Below are positions 16,091 to 24,810 of a stretch of DNA of 47,159 nucleotides, piece after piece. The stretch spans positions 1 to 47,159 of the forward strand of contig CATYEN010000013.1 in NCBI GenBank assembly GCA_958405565.1, written 5' to 3'. The stretch is from an uncultured Collinsella sp. GTDB taxonomy: Bacteria; Actinomycetota; Coriobacteriia; Coriobacteriales; Coriobacteriaceae. Within the stretch, counting starts at the first letter, position 1; every line of letters begins with the position of its first letter. The translations under genes and the position numbers were made by a program. Under the pieces are notes generated by a model that was not told the DNA's origin, made no database searches, and saw only the letters and a list, made by a program, of their open reading frames with translations.

Positions 16091-16149
16091 TGGAGCGGGC
16101 AACGGGACGTCCGCGTATTTGCTTCGCAAATCCGCACCGGCTGCGGTCG
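16091..16149 (-). repeat. tRNA-Gly 3'-end repeat, copy 3
   Basis: Same unit, 132 bp after copy 2 and about 191 bp before the corresponding end of the real tRNA-Gly. The copies therefore form a tandem array downstream (minus sense) of the tRNA. DNA between copies carries small dyads (for example AAACGCTTCGCGTTT at 16178-16192) and no coding sequence. Confidence 0.85.
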
Positions 16150-16238
16150 CCTATCGGCGACCTTGCCTGCTCGCTATAAACGCTTCGCGTTTATTTAACG
16201 CTCGCACCCTGTCGGGTTCGAGTCCCGGCACTTTATTG

Positions 16239-16271
16239 AAAAAGGCACGGTAGCGAAACGTTACCGTGCCT
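16239..16271 (-). terminator. tRNA-Gly terminator
   Basis: On the minus strand AGGCACGGTAACG and CGCTACCGTGCC form a long stem with a short TTT loop and a following TTTTT. It lies 11 bp downstream of the tRNA-Gly 3' end. Confidence 0.9.
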
Positions 16272-16281
16272 GAAATTCGAA

Positions 16282-16356
16282 TGGAGCGGGCAACGGGACT
16301 CGAACCCGCGAGTGTCAGCTTGGGAAGCTGATGCCTTACCACTTGGCGATGCCCGC
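16282..16356 (-). tRNA. tRNA-Gly (anticodon CCC)
   Basis: 75-nt cloverleaf on the minus strand with acceptor GCGGGCA/TGCCCGC, anticodon stem TCAGC/GCTGA around loop TTCCCAA, T-loop TTCGAGT, discriminator T and encoded CCA. The anticodon CCC reads GGG. Its 3' 18 bases recur three times at 15829-16149. Confidence 0.93.
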
Positions 16357-16653
16357 TTGTGTGTTGGCTAGTATAACGCGGTTGTCTTGTTCGATACAAG
16401 GGTGGCGATGCTTGTTTTAGCTGTGGAGATTCGTTTTAAAATCGCGTCAATTGTGGAGACGAGGACCTTTGACCTCCTGTTCTCCTTATCTTCTACCTGC
16501 GCTTTTGCCTGATTGTTGTATTTGAGCTCAATTTGTCAGGAATTGGGCAAGCTTTTGGTCAGGCTCCGGTACTTACCCGCATGAACCTCGGGGGTAGCCT
16601 CATCCTACGCGTCGCAACCTCCCCATGCGGCGCACGAGGGATAAGGAGCAGCC
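16357..16653. other. Intergenic region before the adhesin gene
   Basis: About 300 bp without a credible gene. It carries the upstream regions of tRNA-Gly (minus) and the adhesin (plus). AAGGAG at 16640-16645 precedes the adhesin ATG. I compared it mentally with the c-di-GMP-I and cobalamin riboswitch consensus and found no match. Confidence 0.5.
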
Positions 16654-19600
16654 ATGTCCAACGCACCCACGCACTCTGTCCACAGCGCAATCGCAACAGG
16701 TCCGCTGCTCCTGCTCCTCTTCCTGCTGTTCGGCTGCCTAGCACCGGGAGCCGCATTTGCCGTCGATGGCTACGACCAGCTCGGCTTCCGTACTATTAGC
16801 GATGATTGTGGGCCCTTCTTCATCGGCAAATATGAAGCTCAAGACGCCTCGATTGCCTACTGCATGAACCAGGAACGCCCCGGGCCCACCAAGCCGGGCG
16901 GCCCATGGCTCAACTTTGATCAAGGCTGGGTGTGGCTCGACGACGAGTTCGCGGCAATCGTTTGTCACGGATATCCTACCGCCACATCGTTTGGCGGTTA
17001 CCATCTTTCACCCGATCGCGCCCGCGCCGCCACCCAGCTTGCCGTATGGATGCTCAACGGCACTACCCATGTCGACGGCACCTACTCCTACACGACCGCT
17101 CAGGGCAAAACCAAGAGTGGGCACTTTACCGCCGACAATGAAGTCGTGGCGGCTGCGCGGTGGCTCCACGACAGCGCAAAATCAGGAAGCATCAAAGCCG
17201 CTCCGCACCGCGCGCGGCGCTATATAGGAACCGTATCGGGCGGCAGCAAACGTCAAGACATGCTCTATGTACTGCCGGCGGTCTCTGTTTCCTTCCAAAA
17301 GCAGTCTGCAAACGCTGCCATTACCAGCGGAAACAATACTTATCAGTTTGACGGGGCAACATTCGATGTTTTTGAGAGCGCCAGCGGCGCGCGTGTCGCC
17401 ACCGTCCAGATGGACAGCAACGGTCGAGCGCAGGCAACACTCCTGCCCAACACGGCATACTACCTAGTTGAGACAACAGCGCCAGCTGGTTATATCCCCC
17501 TGCACGATCGCATTGCCTTTACCACGACGGATAACGGCGGATACGTCACCATTGATGAACAACCCGGCACCATTACCTTGCGCATTGTAAAGCTCGACGC
17601 CGCAACGAATGCAGGCCCCCAAGTTGGGGCTTCGCTCGCAGGAGCAGAATTCGTGTGCGTATCGCAATCAACCCCTGGATGGACACAAACTCTCAGAACC
17701 GATGAAAGCGGTCGAGCTACCCTCACCGATGTCCCCCTGGGAACCTTTACCATCTATGAATCGAAGGCGCCCGAGGGCTATTTGCCCTCCGGTGACAGTT
17801 GGTCTTACACCGTTGGAGCCGACCAACTCGGCGATTCAGGCGTGGTCGAGATCGAATCTCGCGTTTCCGATATCCCCATTGCGTTTGACCTTGAGATTTC
17901 CAAATTCAAGGACTACGGCAATAGCGATCAATCCGGCCTGGAGCAGCCGGCAGGAGATGTTGTCTTTGAGGTTGTCAGTAACAGCTCTCAGCAGGTTGTT
18001 GGCACACTGACTACAAACATCTATGGCTTTGCCTCCACCAAAGACCAGCCCGAAGCATGGTTCGGCACAGGCAAGCGACCAGCCGGTGTCCACGGAGCCG
18101 TCCCATACGACCGCGCCGGCTACACGGTTCGTGAGGTTCCGGAAACCGTCCCCGAGGGTTTTAAACGTGCGGGGGAATGGACCGTCGAGGCCAATCAGAT
18201 TTCCGACGGCGCCGAGCTTCAATATATCGTGGACAACCACGCTCTGTCGACGCATCTCCAGATTGTAAAACGCGATGCCCAAACAGGCGCTTCTGTTCCC
18301 CTAGCCGGATTCACCTTCCAACTCCTCGACAGCAATCACAAACCTGTCTCACAAACATGCTGGTATCCAGCACATAACGTAATGGACACCTTTACGACTG
18401 ACGCGACCGGCACCGTCACACTGCCCGAATCGCTCGTGCCGGGCACCTATTATGTACGCGAAACCTCGGCCAAAGAGCCCTATCTTGTCGGCGGAGAGAT
18501 CGAGGTAAACATATCCGCCGATATAAACCTAACGCCCGTTGCAATCGTCTCGTATTATGACCACGCCGCGACCGGAAACATCAGGATCGTTAAAACCGAT
18601 GCCGTAGACGGCAGCAGCCTCGCGGGCGCCATCTTTGAGATCCGTGCCTCAGGTGATATCGTGCGCCCCGACGGTAGCATTGCCGCGCTCGACGGTGAGA
18701 CTGTCGCTACCGTCACGACGGATGAAACTGGAGAAGCACACGCGGACGACCTCCCGCTGGGATCTGGCACCGCACGCTACGAGGTTGTCGAGGCTCAAGC
18801 GCCGACCGGTTTCTTACTCGACCGGACGCACCATATCGTCGACCTTACCTATGCCGACCAGAAAACACCCGTTGTGGAAGTACGGCTTAACGTATCCGAC
18901 GATTACACCAAGGTTGATATCTCCAAGGTCGATGCAAGCGGAGAGCAGGAAGTGAAAGGCGCACAGCTCACCTTATATGGTCCCGATAAGACCGAAATAG
19001 ACTCCTGGGCCTCATCCGACAAGCCGCACCGCATCGAACATCTTGCGCCCGGCACCTACACGTTGCGCGAAATGATGTCCCCGCGGACCTACGACCTTGC
19101 CGAGGAGATAACGTTTGAAGTGAAGGCTACGGGAGAAGTCCAATCTTTTGCCATGAAGGACGCGCCGATCGAGATCAAAGGACAGATCGACAAGCGTCAA
19201 GAAATTGCCCAGCCCGTCGGGGATGGCCTCTTGGCTAACGGCGATGGCAAAAACCGCGCCGCGATGCAAACCAATACGGATGGGCTTTTCTCCTATACCA
19301 TCGATGCTCGAAACGATTCCGCTACTTGGGTTGATGAGTTTACGGTTACCGATGATCTTGAGTGCGCCAAAGACGGCACGGCGAGATTCGTCTCAATCGA
19401 AACCCCCGTCGCCATCGGCGACCTCAACGGTCTGTGCAACGTGTGGTATCGCACGACGCCGTTGGACTCGACAGACGTCGATGAGTCGGCAAACGCGACG
19501 CTTGACGATGGGCACGAAAATCCTTGGCTTGAGTCCGACGAAGTAAAAGAGAGTCTGGGTGAAGATTGCCGCCTCGTCGATTACGACGGCTGGCACCTCT

Positions 19601-20085
19601 GGAAGGCGGATGTCTCGACCACGGAATCCGCCACACTCGAGGCGAAAGAACTCGGCCTTGCATCCAATACCGTCGTGACGGGCATTCGCATTGAATACGG
19701 TGCGGTAGCCGCCGACTTTACGACTCGAAGCGATACGGATTCTTGGACCCGCGATGATCTCAAAGATGAGCACGACGACCTTGACGATGCCAAAGCAATC
19801 CTTGGCACAGACGCTCGGGGCGCAGTCGTGCACATGCAGGCAACGTCGGCTTATACGCCCCAAACTGCACTCACCAACAGCGCGCGCGTCGATCTTTGCC
19901 GCAACGGCGGCGGCGATAAGCTCGAGGCACATGATGAGGACCGAGTCATCCAACGATGCGCTCTACCCCAGGACCTGCCGGCAACGGGATCTGTTCCCAT
20001 CGCCGCATGCATCACCGCGCTCCTAACCTCGGGCGCTGCAGCCATATGGCTCGCTCGCCTTGGGTCGTTCCCAAAGAAGCGCTAG
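16654..20085 (+). CDS. Sortase-anchored thioester-domain adhesin with SpaA-type repeats
   Basis: 1143 residues. A signal peptide (about 1-36, cleavage after AAFA) precedes a thioester domain with Cys70 in AYCMNQ and the TQxA motif TQLAVW (Gln128), which in known members form an internal Cys-Gln thioester that binds host surfaces covalently. From about 205 to 845 run six SpaA/prealbumin-like beta domains (GAxF...G...TVRE/YE.KAPEGY pattern), likely with Lys-Asn isopeptide bonds. A distinct domain of about 250 residues follows. The C-terminus has LPATG (1108-1112), a hydrophobic helix and FPKKR. AAGGAG lies 9 bases before the ATG. No sortase gene is nearby, so it must rely on a housekeeping sortase. 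It is probably a colonisation factor. Confidence 0.93.
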   Translation: MSNAPTHSVHSAIATGPLLLLLFLLFGCLAPGAAFAVDGYDQLGFRTISDDCGPFFIGKYEAQDASIAYCMNQERPGPTKPGGPWLNFDQGWVWLDDEFAAIVCHGYPTATSFGGYHLSPDRARAATQLAVWMLNGTTHVDGTYSYTTAQGKTKSGHFTADNEVVAAARWLHDSAKSGSIKAAPHRARRYIGTVSGGSKRQDMLYVLPAVSVSFQKQSANAAITSGNNTYQFDGATFDVFESASGARVATVQMDSNGRAQATLLPNTAYYLVETTAPAGYIPLHDRIAFTTTDNGGYVTIDEQPGTITLRIVKLDAATNAGPQVGASLAGAEFVCVSQSTPGWTQTLRTDESGRATLTDVPLGTFTIYESKAPEGYLPSGDSWSYTVGADQLGDSGVVEIESRVSDIPIAFDLEISKFKDYGNSDQSGLEQPAGDVVFEVVSNSSQQVVGTLTTNIYGFASTKDQPEAWFGTGKRPAGVHGAVPYDRAGYTVREVPETVPEGFKRAGEWTVEANQISDGAELQYIVDNHALSTHLQIVKRDAQTGASVPLAGFTFQLLDSNHKPVSQTCWYPAHNVMDTFTTDATGTVTLPESLVPGTYYVRETSAKEPYLVGGEIEVNISADINLTPVAIVSYYDHAATGNIRIVKTDAVDGSSLAGAIFEIRASGDIVRPDGSIAALDGETVATVTTDETGEAHADDLPLGSGTARYEVVEAQAPTGFLLDRTHHIVDLTYADQKTPVVEVRLNVSDDYTKVDISKVDASGEQEVKGAQLTLYGPDKTEIDSWASSDKPHRIEHLAPGTYTLREMMSPRTYDLAEEITFEVKATGEVQSFAMKDAPIEIKGQIDKRQEIAQPVGDGLLANGDGKNRAAMQTNTDGLFSYTIDARNDSATWVDEFTVTDDLECAKDGTARFVSIETPVAIGDLNGLCNVWYRTTPLDSTDVDESANATLDDGHENPWLESDEVKESLGEDCRLVDYDGWHLWKADVSTTESATLEAKELGLASNTVVTGIRIEYGAVAADFTTRSDTDSWTRDDLKDEHDDLDDAKAILGTDARGAVVHMQATSAYTPQTALTNSARVDLCRNGGGDKLEAHDEDRVIQRCALPQDLPATGSVPIAACITALLTSGAAAIWLARLGSFPKKR

Positions 20086-20094
20086 CACGATGAA

Positions 20095-20130
20095 AAAGCG
20101 GGCGAGCCAGTCCCCCGGCTCGCCCGCTTT
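20095..20130. terminator. Bidirectional terminator between convergent genes
   Basis: The perfect arms AAAGCGGGCGAGCC and GGCTCGCCCGCTTT have an A-run on the left and T on the right. It sits between the adhesin (plus) and the small membrane gene (minus) and can terminate both. Confidence 0.85.
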
Positions 20131-20151
20131 CAATCATTTAAATCGCCGTAT

Positions 20152-20370
20152 CTACTCTACAGACGAAGATCCACCATCAACGATTGCCTGCTCGGACTCA
20201 GGAATCCCATCGGCGCCCGTGCTCTGTTCTTGCTCCACCTCTTCGCTGATTGCGGAGGCGGGGGTCGAGCCCTTCGCGCCCACGATGTAGGCAGCTCCAA
20301 ACCCTAACGCAATGGCAATCAAGGTCAAAATCACGTAGACAGGCCAATGGCGCTTAATATACGAAAACAC
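20152..20370 (-). CDS. Small single-pass membrane protein
   Basis: 72 residues, GTG start with AAGGAG 6 bases upstream. One N-terminal TM (about 10-31, VYVILTLIAIALGFGAAYIV) is followed by an acidic, low-complexity tail (SEEVEQEQSTGADG). It lies 21 bp after the M28-like gene on the same strand and is probably co-transcribed, so it may be a partner of that membrane protein. No family was recognised. Confidence 0.65.
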   Translation of the reverse strand: MFSYIKRHWPVYVILTLIAIALGFGAAYIVGAKGSTPASAISEEVEQEQSTGADGIPESEQAIVDGGSSSVE

Positions 20371-20391
20371 GTTGACTCCTTAGAGCTCCGT

Positions 20392-23300
20392 CTACGAACG
20401 GCGGATAACCTCGGTCACGACCTCGGATACCGTGGCAATGTTCGTCGGGTTGACATTGTGGGGCAGGTCGTCCTCGGTACGAGCGCAAGCCAGACGCGTG
20501 CCGTCCACGCCGGCGATGGTGAGGGCTCGGCGGCTCGCCTCGAGCGCGGCGTAGGCATCGGTCTTGGCATAGGGCATCTCGAGCGCGCCACAATCGACAT
20601 GGAACGACTTGCACACCTTGCTGACCAGGTTCATGATGCGGCGATCGCCCTTGAGCAGCTGCTGTTCGCCCTCAACCGTCACCACCGAAAGCCTACCGGC
20701 GCCGACGGATTCAAGATTGATGAAGAAGACGCCGCGGAGCTTATCGCGATGCGAAGCCAAGAAGGCCTTCATGCCGGCGCCATCACAATCCGAGGCGCCC
20801 GTTGCCACAAACCAGATATCGTGACCGAGCAGCTCATCATCGCCCATAGAGGCGACAGCCGAGAGCATATCTTCGGAAGAAGCTCCGTCGGAAGACGTAG
20901 CGCCGCCCTTCCAACCATCGTTATCGTCCTCGAAATTATCCCACGAACCGATGCCTCGACCGGACTTCTTGGCATCGTAATCGTCTTCGACGCCCAGCCA
21001 ATCACTCATGCTGTCCTGTTCGTTTTTCTTTTTACGACCGAACAGGCCGCCCAGGCCGCGCTTGCGAGACTTGGGTGCCGCCGGGGCGGGAGCCGAAATG
21101 GTCTCAATCGGCTGAGCGCCCGACACAACGGGCATAGGAGGCGCAACGGGTGCCGATGTGGGTTCGGGACCCTGAGCGGTAGCAAAGGGGTCGTTGACCT
21201 GTGCGGAGGGGTCGGGAAGGTCGAACAGCGACGTGCGAGACGCAACGTTTGCCTGCTTCATCGACGGCAGCGACGGATCGGGGACCGAAGCCAGCGGAGA
21301 CGAGGAAGGTGCGGGCGACGGAGCCGACGCCGGATCGGGAACATTCATCTGCGGACGCGGTGATACCTGGGAGGAAATCTGGGCCATAAGGGAATCGACC
21401 GTTTCGTCCTGGGTGGGAGCAACATCGGCAACCGTGGCACCGGAACCACTCGGGGCCGGCATGGTGAAAATCTGCGTGGAGTAAGGCCTCGACTCATCTG
21501 TCTCGGGAGCCTCGGAAACCGCAGGCACTTCCTCCTGCTCGACCTCGGTCGAATCATCTTGCTCGGCTGCCGCGTATTGCTCTTCGTCAGGGTTGGCCTC
21601 GACGGGCTCATCCTCGGCGGCATCTTGGATTTCGGCAGCATCAATAGGCTCGTCATCGTCTGCCGCGTCGCCCTGCTCATCGGAAACAGGAAGGGGCTCG
21701 GCAATCGCGGTGCCTTGCTTTTCAAACGTTATCGTGGAATCGAACTGCGCGGCATCAAACGACATGGTGCTATCGACGTGCTGCTGAGCCTCGAAAGACG
21801 TCGTCGCCTCAACAACATCCGTGGACGCCGGTTGCTGGGACTCAAAGGACGTTGTAGCTTCGGCAGCGTCGACGGGCACGGACTGCATAGCCCCGTTCTG
21901 CTCGAACTCTTGCGCCGCGCGCTCACGTGCCGCCTCGGCTGCCTGCTGCTGAGCGATAGCCTCCTGCTCGGCAGCCTCGCGTGCGGCAGCGCGCCTCCCC
22001 TCGAAATCGTCGACAAATTTCTTGCCCTTTGCAAGCGCACCCTTAAAGAAGTTGGAAGCGCTGGCGCCAATCGAAGAGAACGCGGATGCAATATCGGCAT
22101 GGGGCGTTGCCGCGGGAATCTCGGCCGAGAAATCAGTATCGCTCTCGTAAGACACGCGTCTCGGCTGTTCAACGTAATCGTCGTCAGACTCGTCCGTAAC
22201 GTCTTGCGCCGGCGCGGCAGGAGCCAAAATGTCCAGTCCTGCCGCGGGATCGATCGCGGACACCGCCTCGGGCTCGGCAACGGCAGTGGTAACCGCGGCA
22301 GACTCATCATCCACGGCGACAACGGGCGCAGGTGCAGTCACGACGGGGGCAGGCTCGGTCTCAAACGTCGGCTCCTCGCCTTCCTCGTAATCGAGCGTGC
22401 AGGACTCGGGGAGCATTCCGAGCGCACGGATGGCATCCGAACCAAAGCGGATGTTGCCGGCGGCGTTGCGATAGAGCTTGGGCTCGGGCTCGGCCGCGAC
22501 AGGCTCCTCCGCCGGCTCGGCAGCGGAAACCTCGTCATTGAACTCTTCGGCCTGGACAGCCTGATTCTGATCCTCGGGCATGATGGCGCCAATCAGCGTC
22601 TCGTCGGCAGACGCACCCTCAAAGCCCTCGATCTGCTCGTCGAAAGCCTCGCCCTGTTCGGGCTCGGTCTGAGCGTCGGGAGCAATCGGCTGACCGAACT
22701 CGTCCTCGGCGTAGGTAGGCTCTTCATACTCGATGGTGTTGCCGTAGTCGTTTTGCTGTTGGGCCGCGGCATACTCCGCTGCTGCGCGCGCCATCTCCTC
22801 GGCACGACGCTTCTGCTCCCCAAAATAGGTATCGAACGGAACATCGTCGGGAAACTCGTTTTCGCCCTGGAAGGGAGCAACGTTGTCCATAACGCCGAGC
22901 ATAGCGGCGACAGAAGACTTGTTGCACACCGCGCCGGACGTATAGGGAAGAATGTAGCGGTTAGAAATGATGTTTGCCGCGTTGGCGAGCGCAACGAGGG
23001 AAGCGAGGATCGCGACAATCCACAGCAGAACCTTGAGCGCGCCGGGGAGCGGCAGGATACGCAAGATGGCAACGGCAGCAGGGGCAACCGTGGCAACGGG
23101 CAACAGCTTGGCGATGAGCGCACGATACGAAGCATAGGGCTCGCGGGCGAGCAGCTCAGCACGGGGAGAGTCGTAGTGTGCGACAACGACCACCGGGCGG
23201 TTGCGCGGAGACGCGAGCGGGCCCGAGGCCTTGTGGTAGGCGATGACATTTTGGCTCACGCCCGTCTTGCCCAGGCGCGAAACCACAGGGTGGCCCGTGC

Positions 23301-23589
23301 GCTCGAGCACGTAAAGAACGGCGCCGACAATGGCCAGCAAGGTGCCAACCAAGCCGATGCCGCCGCCGATGCCCATCAGCAGAGCGCCGGCAAACGCAAG
23401 AATACCGGTAACGGCAAATGCCAACCTACTGGGCGCCGGGGCATTGAACTCCTGAACCTCGGGATCAAAGCCGTGGTTGCGGAAGATCTGAGCGATATCC
23501 TCGGCAGCCAAGCGCTCCTCTTCGCTGCATGCCGGCGTAATGCCGGTGTTCTGCAGCAGGTGGTTAATATAGTTCTGGGTGTTCGCCAT
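20392..23589 (-). CDS. Membrane M28-peptidase-like protein with a very long disordered insert
   Basis: 1065 residues. The N-terminal half-domain (1-60, 110-145) and C-terminal half (about 920-1065) match an M28 aminopeptidase fold: HYDSPR with His138/Asp140, INLESVG, and His1044 near the end. Hydrophobic helices lie at about 57-95 and 158-207. Between about 240 and 920 is an acidic, Ala/Pro/Glu/Gln-rich, probably disordered insert with TTSFE-type repeats. Expected metal and catalytic residues are altered: GAxDN has become GAVCN (Cys222), and the catalytic Glu-Glu is Ser933-Asp934. It may be an inactive scaffold. The start at 23589 is chosen for GGAG upstream. Divergent from the WYL pair. Confidence 0.75.
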   Translation of the reverse strand: MANTQNYINHLLQNTGITPACSEEERLAAEDIAQIFRNHGFDPEVQEFNAPAPSRLAFAVTGILAFAGALLMGIGGGIGLVGTLLAIVGAVLYVLERTGHPVVSRLGKTGVSQNVIAYHKASGPLASPRNRPVVVVAHYDSPRAELLAREPYASYRALIAKLLPVATVAPAAVAILRILPLPGALKVLLWIVAILASLVALANAANIISNRYILPYTSGAVCNKSSVAAMLGVMDNVAPFQGENEFPDDVPFDTYFGEQKRRAEEMARAAAEYAAAQQQNDYGNTIEYEEPTYAEDEFGQPIAPDAQTEPEQGEAFDEQIEGFEGASADETLIGAIMPEDQNQAVQAEEFNDEVSAAEPAEEPVAAEPEPKLYRNAAGNIRFGSDAIRALGMLPESCTLDYEEGEEPTFETEPAPVVTAPAPVVAVDDESAAVTTAVAEPEAVSAIDPAAGLDILAPAAPAQDVTDESDDDYVEQPRRVSYESDTDFSAEIPAATPHADIASAFSSIGASASNFFKGALAKGKKFVDDFEGRRAAAREAAEQEAIAQQQAAEAARERAAQEFEQNGAMQSVPVDAAEATTSFESQQPASTDVVEATTSFEAQQHVDSTMSFDAAQFDSTITFEKQGTAIAEPLPVSDEQGDAADDDEPIDAAEIQDAAEDEPVEANPDEEQYAAAEQDDSTEVEQEEVPAVSEAPETDESRPYSTQIFTMPAPSGSGATVADVAPTQDETVDSLMAQISSQVSPRPQMNVPDPASAPSPAPSSSPLASVPDPSLPSMKQANVASRTSLFDLPDPSAQVNDPFATAQGPEPTSAPVAPPMPVVSGAQPIETISAPAPAAPKSRKRGLGGLFGRKKKNEQDSMSDWLGVEDDYDAKKSGRGIGSWDNFEDDNDGWKGGATSSDGASSEDMLSAVASMGDDELLGHDIWFVATGASDCDGAGMKAFLASHRDKLRGVFFINLESVGAGRLSVVTVEGEQQLLKGDRRIMNLVSKVCKSFHVDCGALEMPYAKTDAYAALEASRRALTIAGVDGTRLACARTEDDLPHNVNPTNIATVSEVVTEVIRRS

Positions 23590-23787
23590 GTGCGCTCCAC
23601 ATCCATAATCCGACAAATAGGCCCAATGCATGCACATTAGAACCGTATATAGTCGAAAGTATACCCCGAGCGAGCGCAAACGACCGAATTCGGGCCATCT
23701 TAACGCCCCGAGCGGACAAGGATATAGCCTAATCTCCATATCGGACTAAAATCATGGCAGCAAACCATCTTCTCATGCGAGGACTCT

Positions 23788-24810
23788 ATGACGGCAAGCG
23801 ACGCGACCGCGACAATTAAAAAGGGGAATTCGGAGCCCAGTTTCGATAAAACGGCTCAGCGCATCCTCAATCTTTTCTTTGTGCTCAACAGCTCCCCCGA
23901 ACCGCTGACGACCGAGCAGATCGTCTTGGATTCTGACCTGGGATATGGCTCGGGCAACATCGACTCGGATAAGCGCAAGTTTCGGCGCGATCGTGACAAA
24001 CTGCTCGAACGCGGCATCTTCATCAAGGAGGTTCGCCCCGCCGGCGCACAGGAGACCGAGGAAAGCTCGTGGACAATCGACCGCGAGCACACGTTTGCGG
24101 CAGGCGGCCTCATCACCGCAGACGACGCCGATATCCTGCTCAACGCCATCGACCAGACAATAGCGGCCGGCTCATCCACTTTTGCCGCACCGCTTGCCGA
24201 TATTCGCTCCAAGATTGCCTATCTCACCGGCAGGACGACGGCAGACGAGGCGCCGATCAGCCGCTCTCCCACCGTCGATGCGGTTTGGAGCGCCTTTGCC
24301 GAGCGTTGCGCGCTGCGATTTTTATATCAGAACGGGCGCGGCGAGCAAAAAGAGCGTACCGTCTGCGTCTACGGCATGTTCGAGCACGAGGGCTCGGCGT
24401 ACTTTTGCGGCCTCGACAATGCCACCGACGACATCAGGACATTCCGCTGCGACCGTATCGTTCGCGCTTGGCGTCCTTCGAAGGCCTACACCATCCCTGT
24501 GGACTTCAACCTCAACGACTACCTGTTCTTTGAATTCGATTTTGCCGACCGACCGCCCGTTGCAGCTACGTTCTCATTCGCCCCTCAGACGCAGATCGAT
24601 ATGATCAACGGTCTCACGCGCGGGCGAGGTAAGCTCGCACACACCGATGCGGGACGGATCTGGACCGTTGACGTGCGCGACCTTGAAGCCGCCGCTTCAT
24701 TTTGTATGGCCCACGCCATGGACGGCATGAGGCCCATGGCCCCCAAATCGCTCAAACAGGCGTGGAACCACCTCATCGAAAGGACGGTGCACGAGCATGC
24801 CCGTGCGTAA
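23788..24810 (+). CDS. pafB: PafB-like WYL-domain transcriptional regulator
   Basis: 340 residues. An N-terminal winged HTH (about 20-90, AQRILNLFFVLNSSPEPLTTEQI...KRKFRRDRDKLLERGI) is followed by a WYL domain (about 160-250, LRFLYQNGRGEQKERTVCVYG...SAYFCGLD) and a C-terminal extension. WYL regulators in pairs are the PafB/PafC proteins of actinobacteria, which activate a RecA-independent DNA-damage response. Its stop overlaps the next WYL gene by 14 bp. The upstream divergent region is about 200 bp. The pafB name is inferred from pairing and order. Confidence 0.8.
   Translation: MTASDATATIKKGNSEPSFDKTAQRILNLFFVLNSSPEPLTTEQIVLDSDLGYGSGNIDSDKRKFRRDRDKLLERGIFIKEVRPAGAQETEESSWTIDREHTFAAGGLITADDADILLNAIDQTIAAGSSTFAAPLADIRSKIAYLTGRTTADEAPISRSPTVDAVWSAFAERCALRFLYQNGRGEQKERTVCVYGMFEHEGSAYFCGLDNATDDIRTFRCDRIVRAWRPSKAYTIPVDFNLNDYLFFEFDFADRPPVAATFSFAPQTQIDMINGLTRGRGKLAHTDAGRIWTVDVRDLEAAASFCMAHAMDGMRPMAPKSLKQAWNHLIERTVHEHARA

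Noticed and set aside
15829..16149. CRISPR-like spaced repeats
   Set aside because: Only three copies at ~131-bp period, unit carries a tRNA 3' end, and no cas gene is present.
16400..16650. Possible riboswitch upstream of the adhesin
   Set aside because: No match to c-di-GMP-I, cobalamin or other motif I could recognise.
21559..23640. 693-codon plus-strand ORF opposite the M28-like gene
   Set aside because: Low-complexity translation produced by the acidic insert read backwards; no supporting signals.
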